Below are positions 27,904 to 37,200 of a DNA stretch of 64,000 nt, piece by piece. The first letter of the stretch is position 1. Each line of letters begins with the position of its first letter. Below the pieces are notes generated by a model that did not search any database, had not been told where the DNA came from, and was given only the letters and a program-made list of their open reading frames with translations. This DNA comes from Symbiodinium natans. Its lineage: Eukaryota; Sar; Dinophyceae; Suessiales; Symbiodiniaceae. Where the stretch lies: positions 379,743 to 443,742 of the forward strand of contig CAJNDS010000446.1 of the NCBI GenBank assembly GCA_905221605.1. The letters run 5' to 3'. A program made the position numbers and the translations under genes.

Positions 27904-28199
27904 ATATGATTCGGGGTACCGTAGGGCCTTAGGGCTAACACCCAGGGAGTACAACCTAAGGGGTACGAGTTTGGATACGGAGACCATACCTGAGGAATCT
28001 CATATGTAGTTCTAGCGTGGGGAGTTTGCTATAGTCCCTAGTAGTCTAAACCTTAAACCCTAAACCCTAAGCTTGAAACCCTAAACCCTCAACCCTAAAC
28101 CTCAAAAGCCGAAAAAGCTTTTGTCCCTAGTAGCCCTCAGGGTCCACTTACTTTCAATAGCACATACTTGTGCACCAGCAACTGCGGTTTGGGGACATG

Positions 28200-29100
28200 T
28201 TTTGGGGTAGACGAAACCCTAAACCGAAACCCTAAACCCGAGACCCTAAACCCTAAACCCTAAACCTTAAACCCTAAACCCTAAACCCTAAACCCTAAAC
28301 CCTAAACCCTAAACCCTAAACCCTAAGCTTGAAACTCTAAACCCTCCTCTCACGAAGCCCAGGAAGAGCTGCATTGAGTGTCGAAAAAACCCTTAAACCT
28401 CAAACCCCAAACCCCTAACCCTAAACCCTAAACCCTAAACCCGGAAACCCTGAAACCCTGGAACCCTAAACCTCAAGCCCCAAACCCCTAAACCTCCAGG
28501 GTGAACTCAGAAGCCCGGCTCGATCTCAGGGTTTCTTAGGCTTTTGTTTGGTTTTTAGTCGTTGGGTTTTTAGGGTTTCTAGCATTTCTAGGGTTTCTAG
28601 GGGTTTTGGGGTTTTAAGGTTTTAGGGTTTCTAGGTTTTCAGGTTTTCTAGGGTTTCTAGGGTTTTAGGGTGTCTGGGGTTAGGATCCCGAGACCCCAAG
28701 CTCGCCGAAACCCTCTTAAAACCTAAGCCCACCAAGTCCCACAACTTCCCAACTGAAAAAAGGCACCCTCAGCCCTGAACCCTAAACCCTAAGCCCTCAA
28801 CCCTAAACCCTAAACCCTAAACGTTCTGGAGCCCTAAACCCTAACCCCTAAACCCCTCAATAGCCTCTTGGATGTTTAGGGTTTTCGCTTCGGTTTAGGG
28901 TTTAAGCTTCGGTCGTCGCGCCGCCCTGAGAAATAGGGTTGGGGTTTAGGGTTTAGGGTTTAGGGCTTGGGGTTGTAGGGTTTGGATTTAGGGATTTTTT
29001 CATGAAGACCATAGGTTTCAGTGTTTAGGTTTACTAAGGGCCCGTGTGCCGAAAGCAGGGTTTAGGGTTTACGGCTGAGGTGGGGTTTAGGGTTTGAGGG
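28200..29100. repeat. Telomere-derived region without a gene
   Basis: CCCTAAA tracts (28215-28330, 28395-28445, 28770-28860) alternate with TTTAGGG-derived or TTTCTAGGG-derived sequence (28550-28680, 28880-28980). The GGTTTCTAG variant recurs at 28575-28665. Confidence 0.8.
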
Positions 29101-29112
29101 TTCTTGCTTGCA

Positions 29113-29209
29113 GGACTGCCCTCGCACGTGCTGCATGGCGCGCCGGACGTGCCTGCGCCTGACCGACGCTTGTGGATACCGGGTGCTGCTGGCATGTCTA
29201 TGCAAATGA
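29113..29209 (+). CDS. Putative exon, unknown product
   Basis: Acceptor TTGCAG, then either DCPRTCCMARRTCLRLTDAC with a stop at 29209, or a second open frame reading LPSHVLHGAPDVPAPDRRLW. The frame is undecided. Confidence 0.35.
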
Positions 29210-29329
29210 TGCCCCTAAACCCTAAACCCTAAACCCAAAATGCCCCCCCACCCCCCCCCACCCCCCCGCCCCGCGACGCCCTTAAACCCTCAATCCTCAA
29301 CTCCAGAAGGGACCATCTGTCAGAGAAGT

Positions 29330-29333
29330 CCCC

Positions 29334-29412
<79 letters not shown>
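29330..29412. repeat. Poly-C tract of about 80 bp
   Basis: A nearly pure C-run broken once by A. Open frames through it (poly-Pro or poly-Gly) are artefacts. Confidence 0.95.
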
Positions 29413-29434
29413 ATCCCATGTGTTCCTATGCCGC

Positions 29435-29530
29435 AACCCTAACTAAACCCTAAACCCTAAACCCTAAACCCTAAACCCTAAACCCTAAACCCTAAACCCT
29501 AAACCCTAAACCCTAAACCCTAAACCCTAA
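29435..29530. repeat. CCCTAAA array
   Basis: About 13 pure units upstream of FNIP gene A. Confidence 0.95.
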
Positions 29531-29968
29531 GCCTACGAGTTTCTTTGTCCTATGGCGGCTTAGGGAAGCTACCTTCAGCAACCGTAAAGCCCCAGAATCC
29601 CGAGAATAATCCCTAAAGCCCAAGCTGTTCAGCTTAGGGTTTGGCGTTTCGCATACGGTTAACTCGGGACTTGTGACTTCAACCAGGGATTGGATATGTA
29701 CTCCTGCCCAGTTGCACCGGACGTTCAGAAGAAATCAGCTCCCTTAGGGGCACGATCAGCCTAACATTGGTATAGATACCCTGTGCCCTGTACTACCAAA
29801 ACCCTATCAAGGTATGGGGGTTTACGACGATAAGGGACCCGTAATGTAGTCCCCCAAGTAGTAGGATTCCCTTTCTTCAGTACCCCAAGAAGGTACCCCT
29901 TATTTCGGAAACCACCGTGTAGGGTCCTTCCGTTCCCAAAGGTCACCCAAGCCAAGGTGTAAGGCCCC

Positions 29969-30260
29969 ATGGCAGACCTCGCACCAGGATTTCGGGCCAT
30001 GCTTCGTGGGTCTCAAGAAGAAAGGAAGTTGATGATCTGTGGTCTCGACGGTTCGGAAGTGCAGCTTCCTCTAGAAGACAACATGACCGTGGAAGATTTG
30101 CACCAGAGCGTCGCAGGAAGGATCGACATGCGGCTTGGTGACATGCTTGTCTTGGCGGCAGGCAGCAATACCCTGGACGATTCCAAGCCGCTGTTGGAGC
30201 AAGTTCAGGGCGATGTCATCACGTACGTGGTTCAAAAGGTTGCCCTTGCCATGTTTGTAT
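29969..30260 (+). CDS. FNIP gene A exon 1 (ubiquitin-like domain)
   Basis: 97 codons. The hydrophobic pattern LMICGL, VQLPL, TVEDLHQSVAG, DMLVLAAG and VITYVVQK follows the beta-grasp order and aligns with the start of gene B (TIHSVAG ... LTYVVRK). The donor choice is inferred from frame. Confidence 0.75.
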
Positions 30261-32221
30261 GTTTGCCCTCATTGTTGGGTGCAAGAGGATCCTACTTTTG
30301 CATTTTTTGTCGGAGGGTTTAAGGGGACAACCTAGGTTGGTGCAGGGCACGCAGCAGCGGCGTTTCTGCGAGCAAGTGACGGCCAACGCCTGAGCATGAT
30401 GGACGTACATGCAAAGGACGCAATCTCTTCGTTGGAGGTCTATGGCGAGTGCAGTCTGGAGAATGTTGAGCTGCCAAAGAACTTGCAGTTCCTGAGCTTC
30501 GGGTTCGAGTTCGACCAAAGCTTGGAGAATGTGGGGCTGCCCGGCAGCTTGCAGTCCTTGAGCTTCGGAGATGGTTTCAACCAGAGCTTGGACAATGTGG
30601 TGCTGCCTGGCAGCTTGCAAACCTTGAGCTTCGGATGTCGTTTCAACCGGAGCTTGGAGAATGTTGCCTTGCCTGGCAGCTTGCAGTCCTTAAGCTTCGG
30701 AAATGCATTCAATCAAAGCTTGGACAATGTGGTGCTGCCTGGCAGCTTGCAGTCCTTGAGCTTCACCGGCGATTTCAACCAGAGCTTGGAGAATGTGGCC
30801 TTGCCTGGCAGCTTGCAGTCCTTGAGCTTCGGAGACGATTTCAACCAGGGCTTGGAGAATGTGGTGCTGCCCGGCAGCTTGCAGTCCTTGACCTTTGGAC
30901 TTCGCTTCAACCAGAACTTGGAGAATGTGGCCTTGCCGGGCAGCTTGCAGTCATTGAGCTTCGGAAGCTTGTTCAACCAGAGCTTGGAGAATGTGGTGCT
31001 GCCCGGCAGCTTGCAGTCCTTGCGCTTCGGATATGCTTTCAACCAGAGCTTGGAGAATGTGGCTTTGCCTGGCAGCTTGAAGTCCTTGAGCTTGGGACAC
31101 CATTTCAACCAGAGCTTGGAGAATGTGGCCTTGCCTGGCGGCTTGCAGTCCTTGAGCTTCGAAGGCTATTTCAACCAGAGCTTGGAGCATGTGGGGCTGC
31201 CGAGCAGCTTGCAGTCCTTGAGCTTCGGGAACGCTTTCAATCAGAGCTTGGACAATGTGGTGCTGCCTGGCAGCTTGCAGTCCTTGAGCGTCGGAGAGAA
31301 TTGGAAGTCCTCAAACTTCGGATATGCTTTCAATCAGAGCTTGGAGAATGTGGTGCTGCCTGCCAGCTTGCAGTCTTTGAGCTTGCAATGCGATTTCAAC
31401 CAGAGCTTGGAGAATGTGACCTTGCCTGGCGGCCTGCAGTCCTTGAGCCTCGGAGGCGATTTCAACCAGAGCTTGGAGAATTTGGCCTTGCCTGGCGGCT
31501 TGCAGTCCTTGACCTTCGCAGGCGATTTCAACCAGAGCTTGGAGAATGTGGCCTTGCCCGGCAGCTTGCAGTCCTTTCTCTTAGGAGGCAAGTTCAACCA
31601 GAGCTTGGAGAATGTGGCTTTGCCTGGCGGCTTGCAGTCCTTGAGCTTCGCAGGCGATTTCAACCAGAGCTTGGAGAATGTGGCCTTGCCCGGCAGCTTG
31701 CAGTCCTTGAGCTTCGGACATGCTTTCAATCAGAGTTTGGAGAATGTGGCCTTGCCCGGCAGCTTGAGTCCTTGGGCTTCGGGTATCTCTTCAACCAGAG
31801 CTTGGAGAATGTGGTCTTGCCTGGCAGCTTGCAGTCCTTGAGCTTCGGGTTCGAGTTCGACCAGAGCTTGGAGAATGTGGTCTTGCCTGGCAGCTTGCAG
31901 TCCTTGAGCTTCGATGACCATTGCGATCAGAGCGTGGAGAATCTGACCTTTCCTGGCAGCTTGCAGTCCTTGAGCTTCGGAGATGCTTTCGACCAGAGCT
32001 TGGAGAATGTGATGCTGCCCGGCAGCTTGCAGTTGTTGAGCTTCGGAGATGCTTTCGACCAGAGCTTGGAGAATGTGGCCTTGCCCGGCAACTTGCAGTC
32101 CTTGAGCTGCGGGTTCGACTTCGACCAGAGCTTGGAGAATGTGGCCTTCCCGAGTGGACTTGTGCGCTTTGATGGTTTGGGTGTATCAGTTGTCGTGCAC
32201 GTGTCTAAAGATGTGCAGTGA
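29969..32221 (+). CDS. FNIP gene A: ubiquitin-like domain plus about 25 FNIP/LRR repeats
   Basis: Exon 1 starts at ATG 29969 (context CCCCATGG). Its residues 17-90 form a ubiquitin-like fold (KLMICGLDGSEVQLPLEDN ... DVITYVVQK). After a short intron (about 30261-30345) exon 2 encodes about 25 tandem 23-residue units with consensus FNQSLENVALPGSLQSLSFG, matching FNIP repeats, a leucine-rich repeat relative known from Dictyostelium. Likely role: protein-binding solenoid, partner unknown. A GT donor at 30261 and AG at 30345 keep frame; an earlier GT at 30239 does not. One base is missing near 31766 (CTTGAGTCC for CTTGCAGTCC). The exon 2 frame then stops at 31841, while the adjacent frame carries six more intact repeats to 32221. 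This is either an assembly indel or a true truncation. No telomere-type repeat interrupts the gene. Confidence 0.85.
30346..31841 (+). CDS. FNIP gene A exon 2 (repeat array)
   Basis: Opens HAAAFLRASDGQRLSMMDVH, then about 19 repeats to the frameshift near 31766. One unit near 31290 is disturbed (SVGENWKSSNFG). All three forward frames stay largely open because the 69-bp unit is a multiple of three. Confidence 0.85.
31767..32221 (+). CDS. FNIP gene A 3' part, after the frameshift
   Basis: Six further FNIP units (YLFNQSLENVVLPGSLQSLS ...) and a C-terminus ending VVVHVSKDVQ, then TGA. In frame with exon 2 only if the missing base near 31766 is restored in the reading. Confidence 0.75.
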
Positions 32222-32304
32222 GCTTTGATGCCGAAAACAATCCGGATGCCTGCTGCTTCAGGGGGCTTCTAGACCCTGCTCCCTACACCTTCAATCGTAA
32301 ACCT

Positions 32305-32444
32305 GCTTGGAGGTTCATGGACTTCTTAACCAATTACAACTGTGCTTATACCTGTACTTCTAGCCGTGTTAGGGCACTTAAGGGGTTTATACGTGAGGTA
32401 TAAGTGCAGTTAAAACTGGTTAAGAAGTGCCATGAACCTCCAAG
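32305..32444. mobile_element. M1 MITE-like element
   Basis: CTTGGAGGTTCATGGACTTC and GAAGTGCCATGAACCTCCAAG pair as about 20-bp terminal inverted repeats; the interior is also palindromic. Lies 84 bp after gene A. Confidence 0.85.
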
Positions 32445-32490
32445 AAAGCCCTAAACCCTAAACCCTAAACCCTAAACCCTAAACCCTTGT
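32445..32490. repeat. CCCTAAA tract
   Basis: About 5 units directly adjoining the right end of the M1 element. Confidence 0.9.
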
Positions 32491-32603
32491 GAAAATCTAC
32501 CTGTTTTGTCGTCTGTGTAGGGTGTAGCCGAGGTCACATCTCCTTTCTCTAGAACCCTTAACAGAATGGCCCTGTACCTCACCTCTTTGTTACCCACCGC
32601 AGG

Positions 32604-32664
32604 CCTTGACCTCACCTTTTGCCACGACAAAGTGCGCAGTTGCTGCTCACCCACGATCCCTCAA
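32604..32664 (+). CDS. Possible exon, unknown product
   Basis: Acceptor CCGCAG, then LDLTFCHDKVRSCCSPTIP, followed by a CCCTAAA tract. Another frame is also open. Confidence 0.35.
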
Positions 32665-32825
32665 AACCCTAAACCCTAAACCCTAAACCCTAAAAGCGGC
32701 CTCCAAGTAAACGACATACCCTTTACCCCGAGCTGGCATTTGATCTGGCCAGAACTGAAGCCTAGAAGTCAAGCATTACCGCACGCAGCACACATGCACA
32801 TCCCGCGAGCCGGAGCCCCGCACAG

Positions 32826-33040
32826 CGGTTTAGGGTTTAGGGTTTAGGGTTTAGGGTTTAGGGTTTAGGGTTTAGGGCTTAGGGTTTTGGGCTTAGGGTT
32901 TATAGGGTTTAGGGTTGAGGGTTTAGCAGTGAGGCCCTTGGCCAGGGCCACGTACAACCGGTCCTCTCTCTTTTTTTGCTCATGGCTGGGCTTGGGGTTT
33001 ACGGCTTAGGGTCAAGGGTCTAGGGTTTAGGGTGTAGGGA
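32826..33040. repeat. TTTAGGG tract and degenerate G-rich sequence
   Basis: About 12 units from 32826, then scattered variants. No gene. Confidence 0.85.
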
Positions 33041-33116
33041 CATCTTCGGGAAGTCAGGCTTTATCTCGCAGGGTCTGAGATCCAAGGCCCTTGAATGCTA
33101 AGCTAGGCTTTGAAGT

Positions 33117-33535
33117 TTGCTCTCTCTTTCTCACTCTCTCTCTCTCTATGTCTCTTTCTCTTGCTCTTTCTCTTTCTCTTTATGTTTGTCTTTATATCTT
33201 TTTTATGTTTCTTTTTCTCTGTTTATCTTTCTCTGTTTATCTTTCTCTGTTTCTCTTTCTCTGTTTCTCTTTATCTGTTTCTCTTTCTCTGTTTCTCTTT
33301 CTCTGTTTATCTTTCTCTGTTTCTCTTTCTCTGTTTCTCATTCTCTGTTTCTCATTCTCTGTTTCTCTTTCTCTGTTTCTCTTTCTCTGTTTCTCATTCT
33401 CTGTTTCTCTTTCTCTGTTTGTTTCTCTCTCTCTCTTTGTCTCTTTCTCTGTTTCTCTTTCCCTGTTTCTCGTTATCTTTCTCTGTTTCTCTTTATCTTT
33501 CTCTTTATCTTTCTCTTTCTCTTTCTCGTTCGTGT
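33117..33535. repeat. TTTCTCTG-type pyrimidine microsatellite
   Basis: A (TCTCTTTCTCTGTT)n-like array of over 400 bp. The long open frames across it (Ser/Leu/Phe-rich plus strand, Glu/Arg-rich minus strand) are low-complexity artefacts. Confidence 0.95.
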
Positions 33536-33544
33536 GTGCGTGTG

Positions 33545-33545
<1 letters not shown>

Positions 33546-33580
<35 letters not shown>

Positions 33581-33655
33581 TGTATGTATGTATGTATGTA
33601 TGTATGTATGTATGTATGTATGTATGTATGTATGTATGTGTGTGTGTGTTTGTTT
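33546..33655. repeat. (GTAT)n microsatellite
   Basis: About 22 GTAT units ending in GTGTGTGT. Directly follows the pyrimidine array. Confidence 0.98.
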
Positions 33656-33794
33656 GTTTCTGGGGTCCGAGTAGAACGCACATAAACCCTAAGGAGTACA
33701 TACTGTTTTTTGCAGACGGTTGCTGAGCAGACTAGTACGCCGTAGACCAAAACCCGAAGCTCTACTTCTCCTCACCCGGTCTACGCCTCGCCCA

Positions 33795-34083
33795 ACCCCA
33801 GAGTGCCCGAGAGTGCTTGTCTCTTGAGTGCCCAACCACAAAGTGTCCTTGGAGTGCCCAACCCCAGAGTCTCCCTGGAGTGCCTAACCCCACAGTTCCT
33901 GGAATGCCCAATCCCGGAGTCTCCCTGGAGTGCCCAACCCCAGACTCCCTGGGGTGCCCAACCCCACAGTCTCCCTGGAGTGCCCAACCCCAGAGTCTCC
34001 CTGGAGTGCGAGTCTCCCGGAACCCTACTGTCCATAGAGTGCCCAACCCCAGAGTGTGCCTTGGAGTGCTCAACCCCAGACTA
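33795..34083. repeat. 26-bp minisatellite, left arm of large inverted repeat
   Basis: About 10 units of GAGTGCCCAACCCCAGAGTC type, 24-26 bp. The reverse complement array is at 34346-34600, and the outer flanks (CACCCGGTCTACGCCTCG / CGAGGAGTAGACCGGGCG) pair as well. Confidence 0.9.
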
Positions 34084-34166
34084 AAATAATTACGGTTTTT
34101 AGGGTTTTCAGGATTATTAGGGTTTTAGGGTGTTAGGGTGTTAGGGTATTTTAGGGTTTCGCGCAG

Positions 34167-34226
34167 GTGCCCTTCAGCGCGCCGATGATCCTCATCTTCG
34201 GCGGCAAGGGCTACGAGCACGTCAAG
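34167..34226 (+). CDS. Kelch-like exon between inverted arrays
   Basis: Acceptor GCGCAG, donor AAG|GTGCGC, 20 codons reading VPFSAPMILIFGGKGYEHVK. The ILIFGGKG core is the typical kelch beta-strand plus Gly-Gly. It sits in the loop between two inverted minisatellite arrays. Confidence 0.65.
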
Positions 34227-37200
34227 GTGCGCCAGCCGACACCTCATCTCTGTCAGGAACATGCCCAAACCCCCAAAGAAACATAGAAACAAAAAGAAGC
34301 TTAAATTATTTTACTTCGAACATCCCCACCCTCTCTTGGTAGAGATACTCTGGGGTTGGGCTTTCCAGGGACACTTTGGGTTTGGGGTTGGGCACTCCAG
34401 GGAGACTCTGGGGTTGGGCATTGTGGGGACACTGGGGTTGGGCACTGAGGTGGGGCTGGGCACTCGGGGACATTGGGGGGTTGGGCACTCCAGGGAGACT
34501 CTGAAATTGGGCACTCCCGGGAGACTCTGGATTGGGCACTCCATGGATAGAGTTGGGCACTCCAGGGATACTTTGGGGTTGAGCACTCCAGGGATGAGCG
34601 AGGAGTAGACCGGGCGAGGAGAAGAGTTGAGTTTAAAATCCAACAACCCCACACCGAGGATGGGGAATAAATATAAACATAAATAGAATACAACTATTAA
34701 TATAAATATAAACATATACATATACATATACATATATATATATATCTCTCTCTCTGTGCATCAGGAACCCGGAAGAAAGCACTTGGACCCTGAAACCCCT
34801 AAGGCCCTTAAACCCAAACACCCAAACACCCAAGCCCCAAGCTTGAAAAAGCCCCTCAACAGCCTAAGCATCCCGAGCCCCGAAACCCGAGATGCCCACC
34901 CCTCCCTGCCCCCCCCCCCCCCCCCCTCAAAAAAAAAAAAAAAAACTGAACCCTAAGCCCTGAACCCTGAACCTTTCAAGGTGGAACTAGGGTTTGGGGT
35001 TTGGGGTTTAGGGTATCTAGGTTTTAGGGTTTTTTTTGCTTTACTAGTCTGGGCCCCTCACTGCAACCTGTCCTTACCCTCAACCCTAAACCCTACACCC
35101 TAAACCCTTGAGAGGATCCGGTCACCGGCCGCTTGATCTACCACTACTGTGAGCAGATGTCCAAAGTCGATCTCAGGCTCGGCCACTCTGGCACACCGAA
35201 GTCCCGAACGCCCGGTTTAGGGTTTAGGGTTTAGGGTTTAGGGTTTAGGGTTTAGGGGTTAGGGTTTAGGGTTTAGGGTTTAGGGTTTAGGGTTTAGGGT
35301 TTAGGGTTTAGGGGGTTTAGGGTTTAGGGTTTAGGGGGTTTAGTGTTTAGGGTTTAGGGTTTAACCTACTGGTTCTTGAGTATATAGTGAGGGAATTGCC
35401 TTTTTTTTGCATAAGAGCCCCAGGAAGTAAAAATCATATTTGCGAAAATACGCTTAGCAGGAGCATTTTTTTTGCGCGGGGGGTTTCTTAAACAATTAGT
35501 AACTAGTAGATTAGGTACCGTCTAATCAGAACCCCCTTAGCGCGCGTGTATATAAGGGGGTTCACAAGGGAGTTACCTACCCTCGACCCGAACCCCAACA
35601 CCCTACACCCTAAACCCTAAACCCTAAACCCTAAACCCTAAACCCTATCCCTAAAACCTAAAGCTAGTTCCCTAAGTCCCTCCGACGAACCAGTGGCTTT
35701 AAGGAACCCCACGACCTGAAGCCCTACTTGGAGGTTCATGGGGTCTAGGGTTTAGGCTTTAGGGTTTAGGGTTCAGGGTTAGTCTACTTACAACCTACTT
35801 AGAAGAGGACTTAGGCGGCTTATACGTACAGTTAGAATTGGGGCTATAAGTACCCTGAACCCCCACAGGGTGTAGGACGGCGAGAGGGTGTCATGAGGTT
35901 TGGGGTATAGGGTTTACGGTTCAGGGTTGTTTAGGGTTTAGGGTTTGGGGTTTGGGGTTTAGGGTTTAGGGTTTAGGGTCTACTGTTCAGGGTTCAGGGT
36001 TCAGGGTTTAGGGTTTAGGGGGTGAAGGGGGGGAACTCTTAGAGCCCGATACATCAGTATAGGCCCTTGATAGGCTTAGCGGACTTGGCTGCTCAGCCCA
36101 AAACCCTAAATCCCTAAACCCCCACTTGGAAGCTCTTGTGACTTAGCAATCCTACTTCGTATCCCCTAGAAACCCTCTTCGAATCCCCCTAACCCACCTT
36201 ACTAAGCCTTCTTGCTAAGTCGAAAGGGCTTCCAAGTAATTAAGCCCCTAAACCCCCCTAAACCCTAAACCCAAAAACCCCCAAACCCCCAAACCCATAA
36301 TCCACCTTACTAACCCTCTTCCAAATAAACCCCTCAGCCCCTAAACCCCACTTCAGGGAAGAGTGGCCTAAACCACGAAACTCCTAAAGCCCTAAACCCC
36401 TAAACCCCTAAACCCCTTAAACCCCTAAAACCCCTAAAACCCCTAAAACCCCTAAACCCCTAACCCTGACGGTAACCCTGAACCCTCAAGCCTCAACCCT
36501 AAACCCTAAACCCTAAAACCGCCCGCCCACATCAGGGAAGAGTGGCGCTCATGCACCGAATTCACGCTGAACGAGCTCTGGCGATACAACATCCGCTACA
36601 ACAAGTGGGAGCCGGGTTCTCGGGGTTTGCAGGGTTCAGATATAGGGTTTAGGGTTTGGGGTTTGGGGTTTAGGGTTTAGGTTTAGGGTTTAGGGTTTTT
36701 GATAAGTTAGGGTTGATTCATGCAGGAGTTCGGCTTTAGGGGTTAGGGGGTTTAGAGCTCGCGTCGTAGCAGGGCGTCTAGGGCTTACAGGCCGGCCTGG
36801 CTTTCAGACTGTGATTCTGCTTGCCCTGTAGACCCAAAGAGCCCAATACCCCTTCAATAAGGAAGATACCTTAAATCATATTCAGGATCCCAAAATAACT
36901 TAAGGTATATTGCATAATTAAGGAGTATTGGGCTCTGGGAACCCTAAGCCCTAAGCCCTAAGCCCTAAGCCCTAAGCCCCATGGCCCTGGACCCTAAGGC
37001 GCCCGTTTGAAATCCACAAGCCCCACATGATGTTCGTCCGGGCCTTCGCCTCAAAGCCTAGACCCTAAACCTCAAGACCTCAACCCTAAACTACTCTAAG
37101 CCTCAAAACCGGAACCCTAAACTACCCTGAACCCTGCAGCTCAACACCTAAACCAGCCTTGAAGAGAAGAGCTCCACCCGAGTTCTCAGAGCTGAGCGCA

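Noticed and set aside
29229-29446. Poly-Gly and poly-Pro frames
   Set aside because: They are the poly-C tract read in two directions.
30219-31921. Minus-strand frames across FNIP gene A
   Set aside because: Shadows of the 69-bp repeat; the plus-strand FNIP sense is clear and continuous with the ubiquitin-like exon.
33091-33750. Several overlapping open frames of 80-210 codons on both strands
   Set aside because: They consist of translated pyrimidine and GTAT microsatellites (Ser/Leu/Phe, Tyr-Val-Cys-Met, His-Thr-Tyr-Ile runs).
33762-34733. Open frames of 66-140 codons in both minisatellite arms
   Set aside because: The 26-bp unit cycles through frames; the peptides are repeats of the array with no domain.
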